Of a DNA stretch of 64,000 nt, positions 47,401 to 56,189 are shown one piece after another. The notes beneath the pieces were generated by a model that searched no databases, was not told the DNA's origin, and worked only from the letters and a program-made list of their open reading frames with translations. The position numbers were made by a program, and so were the translations under genes. Source of the stretch: Phycisphaerales bacterium (lineage in GTDB: Bacteria > Planctomycetota > Phycisphaerae > Tepidisphaerales > Tepidisphaeraceae); the NCBI GenBank assembly GCA_020847375.1, contig JADLCB010000005.1, positions 1 to 64,000 on the forward strand. Direction: 5' to 3'. The stretch's first letter is position 1. Each line of letters begins with the position of its first letter.

Positions 47401-48387
47401 ATGTCAGACCGCCCCGTGATTCGTCCCCGCCGCCTGCGCCGCAGCCCGCTGTTGCGCGATTTGCTGCAGCGCACGCGCCTGAGCCTGGACGATTTTATTC
47501 TGCCGATATTCGTCCGCGCCGGTAAAAATATTCATCAACCGATTGCCTCCATGCCGGGCGTTTTTCAAATGTCGGTGGATGTGGCGCTGGACTGGCTGGA
47601 CGAACGCGCCAACGAAGGGTTCAAAGCCTACCTCGTTTTCGGTGTCATTGAACGCGAGAAGAAAGATGCGGTCGGATCGGCGGCGCTGGATGCGGACAAC
47701 ATCGTCTGCCAGATGCTGCGCGCCGCCAAGCAGGCCAAGCTCCCCATGCTCGGTATCACTGACCTGTGCTTTTGTGAATATACCGATCATGGTCATTGCG
47801 GACGGCTCACGGCCGATGGCAAGACTGTGGATAACGACGCCACCCTGGAACTGCTGACACGTCAGGCGATTGCCCACGCCCGCGCCGGGGCGGATATCAT
47901 CGCCCCCAGCGGCATGATGGATGGTACGATCGGCGCTCTGCGCCAGGGGCTGGATGACAGTGGTTTTGAGGACGTTGCCCTGCTCAGTTATGCCGTGAAA
48001 TACGCCAGCGCCTTTTATGGCCCTTTTCGTGATGCAGCTGATTCGGCTCCGGGGTTTGGTGATCGCCACAGCTATCAGATGGATCCGGGCCGCGGCGCTG
48101 ATGAAGCATTGAACGAAGTCCAACTCGATCTGGATCAGGGGGCGGACATGGTGATGGTTAAACCGGCAATGGCGTATCTCGACATTCTGTCTGCGGTGCG
48201 CCAGCAGGTGCATGTGCCCGTCGTCGCCTACCACACCAGCGCTGAATACAGCATGATCGAAGCCGCCGCCGCCAACGGATGGATTGATCGTGATCGGCTC
48301 CTGCTGGAAAGTTTAACCGCCATCAAGCGCGCCGGTGCGGATCTGATTATCAGCTATCACGGTCAGACTCTGGCCAAACTGCTGTAA
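47401..48387 (+). CDS. hemB: delta-aminolevulinic acid dehydratase (porphobilinogen synthase)
   Basis: Haem pathway enzyme of 328 residues that condenses two aminolevulinate molecules to porphobilinogen. The zinc cysteines are present (Cys123, Cys125, Cys133 in DLCFCEYTDHGHCG), so it is the zinc-dependent type. The two Schiff-base lysines are Lys200 (LLSYAVKYASAFYGPFRDA) and Lys254 (VMVKPAMAYLD). It is divergent from rarA with a 46-bp gap, and a histidine phosphatase gene follows after 28 bp, probably in the same transcript. Confidence 0.96.
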   Translation: MSDRPVIRPRRLRRSPLLRDLLQRTRLSLDDFILPIFVRAGKNIHQPIASMPGVFQMSVDVALDWLDERANEGFKAYLVFGVIEREKKDAVGSAALDADNIVCQMLRAAKQAKLPMLGITDLCFCEYTDHGHCGRLTADGKTVDNDATLELLTRQAIAHARAGADIIAPSGMMDGTIGALRQGLDDSGFEDVALLSYAVKYASAFYGPFRDAADSAPGFGDRHSYQMDPGRGADEALNEVQLDLDQGADMVMVKPAMAYLDILSAVRQQVHVPVVAYHTSAEYSMIEAAAANGWIDRDRLLLESLTAIKRAGADLIISYHGQTLAKLL

Positions 48388-48415
48388 CGCGCCTTCGTCC
48401 CCTGGAGATAACGCA

Positions 48416-48985
48416 ATGTCCAAGTTGATCCTGATCAAGCACGCCCCGCCGGAAAAAGACGCCGACACACCGTCGCATCAATGGGGTTTGTCCGCACAAG
48501 GTCAGCAGCTCAGCCGGATTATGGCCGGGGAATTGCGTCAGCATGCGCCTCAGATCATTATTTCCAGCCTCGAACCCAAGGCGTTGCAAACAGCACAAAT
48601 TATTGCCCGCGAGCTGGCGATTCCCGTGGAAACAGACGCGGATCTGGCTGAACATGAGCGCAATAACGTGCCACTCATGGAAACGCGCGATTTCATCTCA
48701 CTGATGGCGTTGCTGTTCAATCGACCACGCCAGTTGGTGCTGGGTCAGGAGACCGCTGAGCAGGCGAAAAAACGGATCACCAAGGCGCTGCACCGTATTT
48801 TTGATCAGCATCCTGATCAGACAATCGCTGTGATGACCCACGGCACGGTGCTGGCGCTGTATGCTTCAGAGTTGATCGATGAAGACCCATTTACGTTATG
48901 GCGCAAACTGGCGCTGCCATCGTACCTCGTCTTTTCGCGGCCACAGATGGAACTGCTGGAACGCCGAGACCGACTGGATCACTAA
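48416..48985 (+). CDS. histidine phosphatase superfamily protein
   Basis: Protein of 189 residues in the phosphoglycerate-mutase/SixA fold. The N-terminal motif is LIKHAPP, where the usual R-H-G is K-H-A (catalytic His9 kept), followed by SSLEPKALQTAQIIA near 45 (the second Arg is replaced by Glu-Pro-Lys) and VMTHGTVLALY near 142 with the second catalytic His. The altered first arginine makes the substrate uncertain. GGAG lies 8 bases before the ATG, and the gene is probably co-transcribed with hemB. It converges on carA. Confidence 0.78.
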   Translation: MSKLILIKHAPPEKDADTPSHQWGLSAQGQQLSRIMAGELRQHAPQIIISSLEPKALQTAQIIARELAIPVETDADLAEHERNNVPLMETRDFISLMALLFNRPRQLVLGQETAEQAKKRITKALHRIFDQHPDQTIAVMTHGTVLALYASELIDEDPFTLWRKLALPSYLVFSRPQMELLERRDRLDH

Positions 48986-49044
48986 CCATCGGGCAACCGC
49001 CATCGTCGATTGCATGACAATATGGCGCTACGTACCAATGCGCC

Positions 49045-50220
49045 TCAGGATTTGGCCAATTCAGCTTCGCCGGCAGCGGCTCCCACGGGAACCTGGCCGG
49101 TTTTCATCATCTGGATGAAAGCATTGAACAGATACGTCGCATCGTGTGGGCCGGGGCTGGCTTCGGGATGGTACTGCACGCAGAACATCGGCAACGTTTT
49201 GTGGCGGAAACCCTCGACGGTTCCATCATTGAGATTCAAATGCGTCACAACGCCCCCGTGCTGCTCCAATGACTGGCGATCGACGGCAAAGCCATGATTC
49301 TGGCTGGTGATTTCCACCCGGCCGGTGTCCAGATTTTTCACGGGTTGATTACCGCCACGGTGTCCGAACTTGAGTTTGAACGTTTTGGCGCCAATCGCCT
49401 GAGCCAGCAACTGATGCCCCAGGCAGATGCCAAAAATCGGCACTTTTTTGGTCAGCAGATCGCGCAGCGGTTGAACGGCATAATCCAATACCGCCGGATC
49501 GCCCGGCCCATTGGAAACAAACACGCCATCGGGTTTGTAACTGAGAATCTTTTCGGCACTGGTATCCGGCGGCAATACCGTCAGTTTGACACCACGTTGA
49601 ACCAGATTGCGCAGGATGTTGCTCTTGGCTCCGCAGTCCAGCGCCACAACATGCAAACCATCGCCGCGCAGCACCGGACCTTGGGTCCATTGTCCCTGAC
49701 CTTCCTCCCAGATGTACTGCCCGTCGGGTTTGACCGCCTGCACCCAGTCCGCCCCTTCCATCTGGGCTGCGGCACGGGCGCGCTGAACCAGCATCGCCTC
49801 ATCCAGAATCTCGGTTGATAAAACCCCGCGCATGGCTCCGGTGATGCGCAACCGGCGAACCAGCGCCCGGGTATCAATCCCCGCGATACCGATGATATTG
49901 TGCTTAGCCAGATACTCATCCAAGCTGAGCGTCGCCCGGTAATTGGAATGCAGCGCAGCCAGTTCTTTGATTACAAAACCCGCTACCTGGGTCTGCTTGC
50001 TTTCCACATCCTGCGGATTTACTCCATAGTTGCCGATCAGCGGGTAGGTCATCGTAACAATCTGTCCCTTGTAGGATGGATCGGTCAGAATCTCCTGATA
50101 ACCGGTCATGGATGTATTGAAAACAACTTCCCCCTGCGTCGTTCCTGATGCGCCAAACGCCTGACCGGTGAAAACCGCGCCATCTTCCAGCGCCAACTTG
50201 GCAATGCGTGATTCGTTCAT
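49045..50220 (-). CDS. carA: carbamoyl-phosphate synthase small subunit
   Basis: Glutaminase subunit of 391 residues that passes ammonia to CarB for arginine and pyrimidine synthesis. The N-terminal domain begins [17 protein letters not shown] and contains [17 protein letters not shown]; the class I glutamine amidotransferase domain has [10 protein letters not shown], the nucleophile in [16 protein letters not shown] (Cys near 273) and the late His-x-Glu in [15 protein letters not shown] 50220 is chosen by family alignment; the frame upstream to 50481 lacks similarity. carB is not in the window. Confidence 0.96.
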   Translation of the reverse strand: MNESRIAKLALEDGAVFTGQAFGASGTTQGEVVFNTSMTGYQEILTDPSYKGQIVTMTYPLIGNYGVNPQDVESKQTQVAGFVIKELAALHSNYRATLSLDEYLAKHNIIGIAGIDTRALVRRLRITGAMRGVLSTEILDEAMLVQRARAAAQMEGADWVQAVKPDGQYIWEEGQGQWTQGPVLRGDGLHVVALDCGAKSNILRNLVQRGVKLTVLPPDTSAEKILSYKPDGVFVSNGPGDPAVLDYAVQPLRDLLTKKVPIFGICLGHQLLAQAIGAKTFKLKFGHRGGNQPVKNLDTGRVEITSQNHGFAVDRQSLEQHGGVVTHLNLNDGTVEGFRHKTLPMFCVQYHPEASPGPHDATYLFNAFIQMMKTGQVPVGAAAGEAELAKS

Positions 50221-50374
50221 TCTGATTTTGATTATAGGCCTTGGCGCCCAACTTCCAATTATCACGCCGGTGATCCTGAAAATTGCCCTCTCTCCCTCCC
50301 ATAAAATCATTGCTGCCGTTTTCACCTCCTGCCCCAGCCGGTTATGATGCCCATTGCCATTTTTGGGATGTTTT

Positions 50375-51034
50375 ATGATTGAATTGCTGGCAGCAACAGA
50401 CAATTCTGGTTTTTCGCCAACGATCATCACCCTGAACACGCTGGTGTTGCTCTCGCGTTTTCTGCACCTGCTCAGCGCCACCTTGCTGGTCGGCGGTACG
50501 CTTTTTTATGAAATGGTCGTCCCCATTGCCATTGCTGACCTGAAATCCGAACAACAACTGCTGATTTTCGCCCGTGCCCGCTGGGTCTTTCGACGGATTG
50601 TCTGGCTTTCAACAGCGCTGATCATCCTCACTGGAACCGTATCCAGTCTGCGCAACTGGTCGGCCTACCGGCATCCCCAGTCCATGGCGCAGCAATACAC
50701 CCAAAAAGCGATTGACTCGTATGCCCACCAGACCGGGCAACCCTCCGCCGCGGTTTCGATTAAGGCTGAAAAAATACCGCTGGTGCGCCAACCCGGTTTG
50801 TGGTGGGCGGCTCATTCCGCCCTGGGCGTAATCGCCGTGGGACTCGCGATTTTTCTCACCCTCGGCCGCTCGCCGCCCAGCCACCCCGTCAGTTGGATGC
50901 GCATCAATCTGGTCATCCTGATGGTGGTTATCTTCCTGGCCAGTGCCACCCGGCATGTGCGCCGCATCACGGTTGAACCGCGCGTCACGCCAGCCGATGC
51001 CGCTTCGATTCTGTCGGCTTCGCCTGCCCGATGA
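50375..51034 (+). CDS. CopD/HemJ-like integral membrane protein
   Basis: Membrane protein of 219 residues with four hydrophobic segments (about 17-45, 75-100, 145-168 and 175-195). The first contains [20 protein letters not shown], close to the R-x-x-H-x-L...GG pattern of CopD-type copper transport and HemJ-like proteins, where the His can bind haem or metal. A second His lies in WWAAHSALG. The ATG at 50375 has GGGA upstream; an in-frame TTG 21 bases earlier is less likely. It is divergent from carA and 12 bp ahead of the FGGY kinase, so the two form an operon, though their roles do not obviously connect. Confidence 0.65.
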   Translation: MIELLAATDNSGFSPTIITLNTLVLLSRFLHLLSATLLVGGTLFYEMVVPIAIADLKSEQQLLIFARARWVFRRIVWLSTALIILTGTVSSLRNWSAYRHPQSMAQQYTQKAIDSYAHQTGQPSAAVSIKAEKIPLVRQPGLWWAAHSALGVIAVGLAIFLTLGRSPPSHPVSWMRINLVILMVVIFLASATRHVRRITVEPRVTPADAASILSASPAR

Positions 51035-51046
51035 TAAAGTGGGGCT

Positions 51047-52375
51047 ATGGCGCTATTGGGTATTGATATCGGCTCATCGTCGGTCAAATGTGCCCTGCTC
51101 GACCAGGATCGTATCATCGGCCGTAGCGCAACAGCGCCGCTGCCCACGCGCTACATTGATCAACGGGCTGAGGTCAACCCTGTTTCGCTGCTGCGCGCCA
51201 TCCGTCAAGCCGTGGCGCAACTGGGCACGAAACGACGTAAAGCGCACGCCATCGCCCTGAGCGCCATGTCCCCCTCATGGGTGGCGATGGATCGGCGCGG
51301 CCGGGCACTGACGCCCATCGTAACCCATCAAGATCGACGCAGTATCACGATCGCCACCCAAATCGAGCAGCGCGTCGGCCGTTTGCGCCATCTTCAATTG
51401 GCAGGCAACCGCCCTTTCCCCGGCGGAATCAGCTCAACCACGGCGGCTTGGTTTTTGCGCCATGAACCGGAATTGATGCAGCGTGCTGACCTCGTCGGTC
51501 ATATTCCCACGTTCCTGCATCGCCAGTGGACGGGCAATCGGGTGATTGATCCTTCCCACGCTTCGTTTACGGGTCTGTTTGATGTTCCAGGTCTGGGCGG
51601 ATGGGTCGATGAACTTTGTCAAACCATCGGCCTGCCCATCTCGCTGCTGCCGGAAATCGTTGACAGCAACCGGATTGCCGGACGAATCAACCCTCAAGCC
51701 GCGTCCGAACTCGGATTACCTGATGGCATGCCCATGCTCGCCGGTATTGTTGACGGCAGTTGCGCCATGCTGCTGGCCGGTGCCCGATCCGGACAGTTGG
51801 TCAACACCAGCGGATCGACCGATGTACTGGCGCTGGCCACAACACAACCGCGCCCGCACGAGCGCTTGTTGACACGGAGGCTGGGTATTGGTCGAAAATG
51901 GCTGAGCATCAGCACCCTGGCCGCAACGGGGTCAGCCATTACCTGGGCGAAAGAACAGCTATTTCCCGACCTCGACTGGTCAGCCTTTACCCGCCTGGTG
52001 CGCAAAGTCAGCGGCAGTGGATCGACGCCGGAACAACCCGCAACCAAACAGTGGCCGACGGTCGAGCCTTACTTCGGTGGTGACCGCATGAGTCTGGAAC
52101 AAAAATCCGCCCGCATCGAAGGAATTACACTGGGCACCACGCGCCAGGATCTATTGGCGGGCCTTATTTTTTCCCTGGCCAAGGCCAGCGCCGACCGGCT
52201 GAACGATCTGGCGGTCAACCCCGTGCGCATGCGTCGCGATGTGCTGATCACCGGTGGAACAGTGCGTATTTTGAAAGAGGCTCTTTACAGCCAGTGGCCG
52301 GGGAAGTGGACTTTTATCGAACACAAGGACGCAACGTTGCGTGGTTTGGGCAAACTTTCACCACAATCGCGCTGA
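51047..52375 (+). CDS. FGGY-family carbohydrate kinase
   Basis: Sugar kinase of 442 residues, somewhat shorter than xylulokinase (about 490). The phosphate-1 loop LLGIDIGSSSVKCALLDQD is at the N-terminus; LSAMSPSWVAMD near 74 replaces the xylulokinase G-Q-x-H-G motif, so substrate specificity differs. The second ATPase lobe has MLAGIVDGSCAMLLAGA near 235, NTSGSTDVLAL and a late VLITGGTVRILKEALY with the adenine-binding GG. Candidate substrates are ketoses such as xylulose or sedoheptulose; sequence alone does not decide. It is transcribed with the CopD-like gene. Confidence 0.82.
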   Translation: MALLGIDIGSSSVKCALLDQDRIIGRSATAPLPTRYIDQRAEVNPVSLLRAIRQAVAQLGTKRRKAHAIALSAMSPSWVAMDRRGRALTPIVTHQDRRSITIATQIEQRVGRLRHLQLAGNRPFPGGISSTTAAWFLRHEPELMQRADLVGHIPTFLHRQWTGNRVIDPSHASFTGLFDVPGLGGWVDELCQTIGLPISLLPEIVDSNRIAGRINPQAASELGLPDGMPMLAGIVDGSCAMLLAGARSGQLVNTSGSTDVLALATTQPRPHERLLTRRLGIGRKWLSISTLAATGSAITWAKEQLFPDLDWSAFTRLVRKVSGSGSTPEQPATKQWPTVEPYFGGDRMSLEQKSARIEGITLGTTRQDLLAGLIFSLAKASADRLNDLAVNPVRMRRDVLITGGTVRILKEALYSQWPGKWTFIEHKDATLRGLGKLSPQSR

Positions 52376-52422
52376 TGCCCCCAGCGCGTGTCCATTTGCA
52401 CAATCGCATCATTTGCCGCGAT

Positions 52423-52671
52423 TCAGCGCCCCGCCAGCCAGACAATGAGCAGCAACGCCGCCGCCGCACCGATCATCCCCAGCAGTATCCAGAAAAAGAC
52501 CCCGATTGCCGCCTTGGGCAATTGGCGCATCTCCCGAACGCGAATCGCCTTGTAAACAATCGCCACGCCCAGGCAAAGCGGCAGGAGCAAAATCCACACC
52601 TGCCCCCAGATCGGAATTGGTTTGACAAACAAATCCCCCAACCCATACGCCAGACTGATCGCCGCATTCAT
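52423..52671 (-). CDS. small two-helix membrane protein
   Basis: Protein of 82 residues with two clear membrane helices (about 22-41 and 54-79) separated by a basic stretch (RVREMRQLPK). The ATG overlaps the stop of the upstream membrane-protein gene by 4 bases (ATGA), which is good evidence that it is real and coupled to it. No family recognised; the function is unknown. Confidence 0.65.
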   Translation of the reverse strand: MNAAISLAYGLGDLFVKPIPIWGQVWILLLPLCLGVAIVYKAIRVREMRQLPKAAIGVFFWILLGMIGAAAALLLIVWLAGR

Positions 52672-53258
52672 ACGCCACTCTCCCGATGGCGGGCGCGATG
52701 GGCTGCATCAATCAAAACAATCAGATTGAGCATGCCAGCGACAGCCGTATAAAGCACCGGAATTTCCCACATGCGCGCATGCGGTATCGGTGCACGTGGT
52801 TCCGATGAAATGGCGGGATCCGCTGGGCGGGCAGCATAAATACTCAACCCACCGCTGACCACGGCAACCGGCCCGATCATCACCTGGGCGATCGACCACG
52901 GCTTGTCGCGCAGTTCCTCGATCAGTGTCGCCCCGCCGACCCGCATCGCCTGCTGTCGATTGGCCGGGTTGACACGAAATTCCGGTGGCCCGATATATTG
53001 ACCCTGATCGTTGAACTTGGGCACTTCAATCACCCGCACCCCGCCGATGAGCAGGCCCATGATCCAGATACAGATAATCGTGATCCCCACGACCAGCGCC
53101 CGCGATTTTTGTCCCAGCAGCCAGTAACCGGCTCCGGGCAGCACCCACCCCGCCAGCGCAATCAACGGTGCCGGCACGGCAGGGGATTTTTCAACATATG
53201 CTTCAGCACTCCAAGCCATACGGCTGATTACTTTAACGACGTTGACCGCAAACGCCAA
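52668..53258 (-). CDS. planctomycete multi-pass membrane protein (DUF6677-like, tentative)
   Basis: Protein of 196 residues with about four membrane segments. The first holds PLIALAGWVLPGAGYWLLGQKSRA split near 31-54, the TM2/DUF6677-type signature in which a PGxG-x-x-L-G-x-K turn follows the first helix. A second helix follows, then a periplasmic loop with VIEVPKFNDQGQYIGPPEF. ATGA overlap with the next small membrane gene suggests they act together. It lies 38 bp below marC in the same direction. The domain name is from memory and tentative. Confidence 0.6.
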   Translation of the reverse strand: MAFAVNVVKVISRMAWSAEAYVEKSPAVPAPLIALAGWVLPGAGYWLLGQKSRALVVGITIICIWIMGLLIGGVRVIEVPKFNDQGQYIGPPEFRVNPANRQQAMRVGGATLIEELRDKPWSIAQVMIGPVAVVSGGLSIYAARPADPAISSEPRAPIPHARMWEIPVLYTAVAGMLNLIVLIDAAHRARHRESGV

Positions 53259-53296
53259 TTATCGCCCGCCCTGACCAGGCAGAAAATTGAAACTAC

Positions 53297-53896
53297 TTAC
53301 GGCGCTGCGCCCCACAGCAATTCTCGCGCACCGGCAAAAATCATCTGCGCTGCCATGGATACCAGGATCAAACCTGTCAACCGGCTGAGTATCGCCAGAC
53401 TGGTCCGGCTGAGGTAGCGTTCAACTTCGCTGGCGACAAAGAGCATCATTCCGATGCACAGCGCCGCTGCCAACATCGCGCTGCCCGCGACAATCTTGGC
53501 GTGGATGGGAATCACCTCGCCGCCCATGACCAGCAGCGCGCCGGTTGTGGCTGGCCCGACGGTGATCGGCACGGCCAGCGGAACCACCGCAATATCGTGC
53601 GTACTGTCTGCCGGTGGCGCAATATCCCCCCGCGACAGTGACAACCCCGACAAAAACAGCAGCGCCCCCGCCCCGATCCGAAACGCATCCAGCGTGATCC
53701 CGAATACCTCGAAGACATACCCGCCGAACAGAAACAGGATGCTGCACAGCACGATCACCGCCAGCGAAACGCGCACCGCCAGTTTGCGCCGGCTGCGCCG
53801 GTCCCAGCCGCTGGTCATCGCGATAAACATCGACAACGCAAAAAACGGCGTCAACAGGAAGAAAAACTTGAGGTAGACATTAAACCATGCCTGCAT
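53297..53896 (-). CDS. MarC family integral membrane protein
   Basis: Protein of 199 residues with six hydrophobic segments and the family core VVPLAVPITVGPATTGALLVM near 102-122 (in MarC proteins P-L-A-x-P-x-x-x-G-P). The N-terminal FFFLLTPFFALSMFI matches the first MarC helix and the C-terminal SRLTGLILVSMAAQMIFAGA the last. The family has no firmly known activity; an early link to multiple antibiotic resistance was not upheld. It heads a three-gene membrane operon with the DUF6677-like protein and the 82-residue protein. Confidence 0.88.
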   Translation of the reverse strand: MQAWFNVYLKFFFLLTPFFALSMFIAMTSGWDRRSRRKLAVRVSLAVIVLCSILFLFGGYVFEVFGITLDAFRIGAGALLFLSGLSLSRGDIAPPADSTHDIAVVPLAVPITVGPATTGALLVMGGEVIPIHAKIVAGSAMLAAALCIGMMLFVASEVERYLSRTSLAILSRLTGLILVSMAAQMIFAGARELLWGAAP

Positions 53897-53990
53897 GATC
53901 GAATCAGTATAGAGCTTCGATCAGTAGCGGGGAAATGAACTGAGGCATCTTCTACCTTTCAGTCGACAATTCGCCTGACAGTCGTGCCAG

Positions 53991-54662
53991 TTAGGATAAT
54001 GCGTACTTCTCAAGTTGAGCTATCCAGGCAGCGAAATGCGGGCAACGGTCGCGAATCAACTGAAGCCCGATGCGCTTCGTTGCGGTCGGACCGTGCAGCG
54101 TCTTGCGATAGGCAGGAAATATAGCGCTGATAAGGGCAGCGGGATTGTGACCGGGTCGCTCGTTAATTTGTTCCGGTGTTTGATATTGATTGCAAACCTC
54201 AGCAAACTGCGACTGCTTATCTTCTTCGGCCATCACCTGTGGCAGCGTGGCCGGGCACGAGAACACCCACGCTTCAAACTCATGCAAGGCGAAGAAAGGA
54301 ACCAGACGCTTATCATGAAAGTGCCCGGCAATGGCCTGTTCGACATGGTGAATTCGTGTGGACAGATCAATCGATGCCGGACGCGTGCCCATACCCGGAA
54401 AGTCATTGGGTAGTCGATAATAATCGAGCATGGTCGTCACCAGCGTGCCTTGACCCGCGCCACCGAGCAGTCGCAGCATGTCGGCTTGGAACTTATCGAA
54501 GCTGGTCACACCGCCTTTGAAGTTTGGTCCGCTCTTAACGATCTTAGTCGTGAGCAGCGTCGGCATCAGGTACATCCCGTTCGGATGAAAATGCGGCGCC
54601 AGAGTGTCTTTGACAAACCGCTCTTCGGTTTGCCCCTCGACCAGGATCAACGCCCGCTTCAT
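53991..54662 (-). CDS. DUF4276 (TOPRIM-like) protein paired with an AAA ATPase
   Basis: Protein of 223 residues with all DUF4276 landmarks: ILVEGQTEERFVKDTLAPHF at the N-terminus (the V-E-G-x-T-E acidic motif shared with TOPRIM-type nucleases of the OLD family), TTMLDYYRLPNDFPGMG near 75 (an Asp-Tyr-Tyr metal-site candidate), FFALHEFEAWVFS near 118 with Glu residues, and IGLQLIRDRCPHFAAWIAQL near 195. It likely acts with the overlapping ATPase as a nuclease or nucleic-acid effector; this is inferred from the motif and the pairing. ATG 54662 overlaps the ATPase stop as ATGA. Base composition is a little lower in GC than the neighbouring genes, which suggests transfer. Confidence 0.88.
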   Translation of the reverse strand: MKRALILVEGQTEERFVKDTLAPHFHPNGMYLMPTLLTTKIVKSGPNFKGGVTSFDKFQADMLRLLGGAGQGTLVTTMLDYYRLPNDFPGMGTRPASIDLSTRIHHVEQAIAGHFHDKRLVPFFALHEFEAWVFSCPATLPQVMAEEDKQSQFAEVCNQYQTPEQINERPGHNPAALISAIFPAYRKTLHGPTATKRIGLQLIRDRCPHFAAWIAQLEKYALS

Positions 54663-55753
54663 GGCCTGGCTCCGAGGAGATTCTTCTCCCACAACTCGCC
54701 CAACGCGTAGTTTTCAAGCCAGTGACTGCGGTCGGCGCTGTTTAATTGCGTGAAGACACTCTGGCCATCCAAGCGATCGACCGTCCAGACATCCCGGGGG
54801 CTAAACTGGTTGACAAGCGTGACCGATTGCGTTGCGACGATGACCTGCGTTTTCGTTGCGGCAGATTCGAGCATGTTGGCAAGGACGCCGATGGCGGCCG
54901 GGTGCAGACCAAGTTCTGGCTCGTCGATCAGAATAAGCGGCGGCAAGTCGGGCTGGAGCAGCAGCACGCAGAGGCAAATGAATCGCAATGTACCATCAGA
55001 AAGTGATGCAGCATTGAAGTACGCATCGCTACCACGCTCGATCCATTCGAGGCGGATCGTGGATTGATTGAGCCGATTTGGCGCGAGTTGAAAACGATCG
55101 AAGAACGGCGCGATTTGACGGACAGTATCTTCGATCAAGCTGAAGCTGTTCGGTTTCCGCTGTTGCAGGTAGTAGAGAAACGCAGCAAGGTTTTCAGCCT
55201 GCCGGCGAAAGTAGCGGTTATCGTTGATATCCGACGCACCCTTGGCCGGCGCGGTATCGCTCATATCGTGGAAGTGATAGACGCGATAGTTTTCGAGATC
55301 TCGAAAAATCTGGGTGGAACACTGATGCTGATCTTTCTGTTCGATCAATCTCGACTCAGGCGTATTCGACGCGATGGGCCAATCGTACGGTTTGGGATAC
55401 TTCTGGTCGTGGCAGTACGCCGTTTCTTCTGCAATGAAAAGCGAGTTGTCGTTCGTACCGGCAATCCTCACGCGATACCGATTCGTCGCATCCCTGGCTC
55501 CAAATTCGACCTCGATCTCCAGTTGTGGCGAGCGTTTACGGCCGTGGTAAAGAATGGAGTCGGCCCCGCCCATTAGTTGGGTATAACCAGCGAGATTCCG
55601 ATTGACGATTTCCTTCAGGAAGCGGAACACACCGATCAGGTTCGATTTGCCTGAACCATTGCCGCCGATGAACACATTCAGAGGCTGAAGCTGTAGTTCC
55701 TGCGCTCGAATCGACTTGAAGTTAGAGATCTTCAGGCGTTGTAAGATTCGCAT
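54659..55753 (-). CDS. AAA/SMC-type ATPase of the AAA_21 (OLD-like) group
   Basis: ABC/SMC-like ATPase of about 364 residues. Walker A is FIGGNGSGKSN near 29-39, the signature motif LSDGTLRF near 250, Walker B LILIDEPELGLHP near 272, and the D/H-loop VIVATQSVTLVNQF near 303. The C-terminus ENYALGELWEKNLLGARP is typical of ATPases that partner DUF4276 proteins. It has no nuclease domain of its own; the acidic TOPRIM-like motif is in the next gene. ATG 55753 is preferred, with a GTG at 55762 possible. A 47-codon ORF lies 54 bp upstream in the same direction. The pair resembles split relatives of OLD or Gabija-type defence ATPases. Confidence 0.9.
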   Translation of the reverse strand: MRILQRLKISNFKSIRAQELQLQPLNVFIGGNGSGKSNLIGVFRFLKEIVNRNLAGYTQLMGGADSILYHGRKRSPQLEIEVEFGARDATNRYRVRIAGTNDNSLFIAEETAYCHDQKYPKPYDWPIASNTPESRLIEQKDQHQCSTQIFRDLENYRVYHFHDMSDTAPAKGASDINDNRYFRRQAENLAAFLYYLQQRKPNSFSLIEDTVRQIAPFFDRFQLAPNRLNQSTIRLEWIERGSDAYFNAASLSDGTLRFICLCVLLLQPDLPPLILIDEPELGLHPAAIGVLANMLESAATKTQVIVATQSVTLVNQFSPRDVWTVDRLDGQSVFTQLNSADRSHWLENYALGELWEKNLLGARP

Positions 55754-55806
55754 GTCGTTCACCAACCGACCATACTATTGTACCCGCACTGCATCCAACT
55801 GATAGA

Positions 55807-55950
55807 TCACAAGGCCTTGTCGTGCCTTGCCCAGCTCTGAGCAGGTGGCGATGCATTTCTCACTGCGCAGTTGATGTGCTGCGTGTAAAACTCATCCTGC
55901 TTGCTCGTCTTGCCCGCGTGCAGGCTTTGATTCAGCGGTTTGGTTTTCAT
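55807..55950 (-). pseudogene. remnant N-terminus of an EcoRI-type adenine DNA methylase
   Basis: A 47-codon ORF with GGAG 7 bases before its ATG. Its first 24 residues (ending SKQDEFYTQ) strongly resemble the start of EcoRI-family adenine-specific methylases, which begin with K/N-rich residues and then D-E-F-Y-T-Q. After that the similarity stops and the reading ends in unrelated sequence. No N-P-P-Y or other catalytic motif follows. In another frame a stretch with EKCIATCSELGKARQGLVIY runs to about 55780, which may be the end of a different deleted gene. It is best read as a deletion scar upstream of the ATPase pair; a real small peptide is less likely. Confidence 0.6.
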
Positions 55951-56125
55951 AATTCGCTCCATCTGAGATAAACCTTATTCCGCCTCGCGTACCGCCCATA
56001 TACCACTCCCTGACGGGCATTGCTGCGCCCAGTCTATCGCACAGCGTATGGCGTTACAATTTACGCTGCGGCCGCTGAACCTGAGTGCCACCGGCAGCCA
56101 ATGAAACTCTTTCCCCCCGCATTAG
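55951..56125. other. intergenic region upstream of the methylase remnant
   Basis: This short region between the methylase remnant and the pckG terminator shows no ORF, repeat or RNA gene. It may carry the promoter of the ATPase/DUF4276 island, but no convincing -35/-10 pair is visible. Confidence 0.35.
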
Positions 56126-56155
56126 AAAACCCCCGACGGTTCATCGGGGGTTTTT
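56126..56155 (-). terminator. bidirectional Rho-independent terminator after pckG
   Basis: A perfect 7-bp stem CCCCCGA/TCGGGGG (56130-56136 and 56144-56150) with a 7-nt loop has AAAA on one side and TTTTT on the other, so it works in both directions. On the minus strand it lies 35 bp after the pckG stop. Confidence 0.9.
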
Positions 56156-56189
56156 CGTTCGACTCGTTTTCTGTCGATCAAACCATCTT

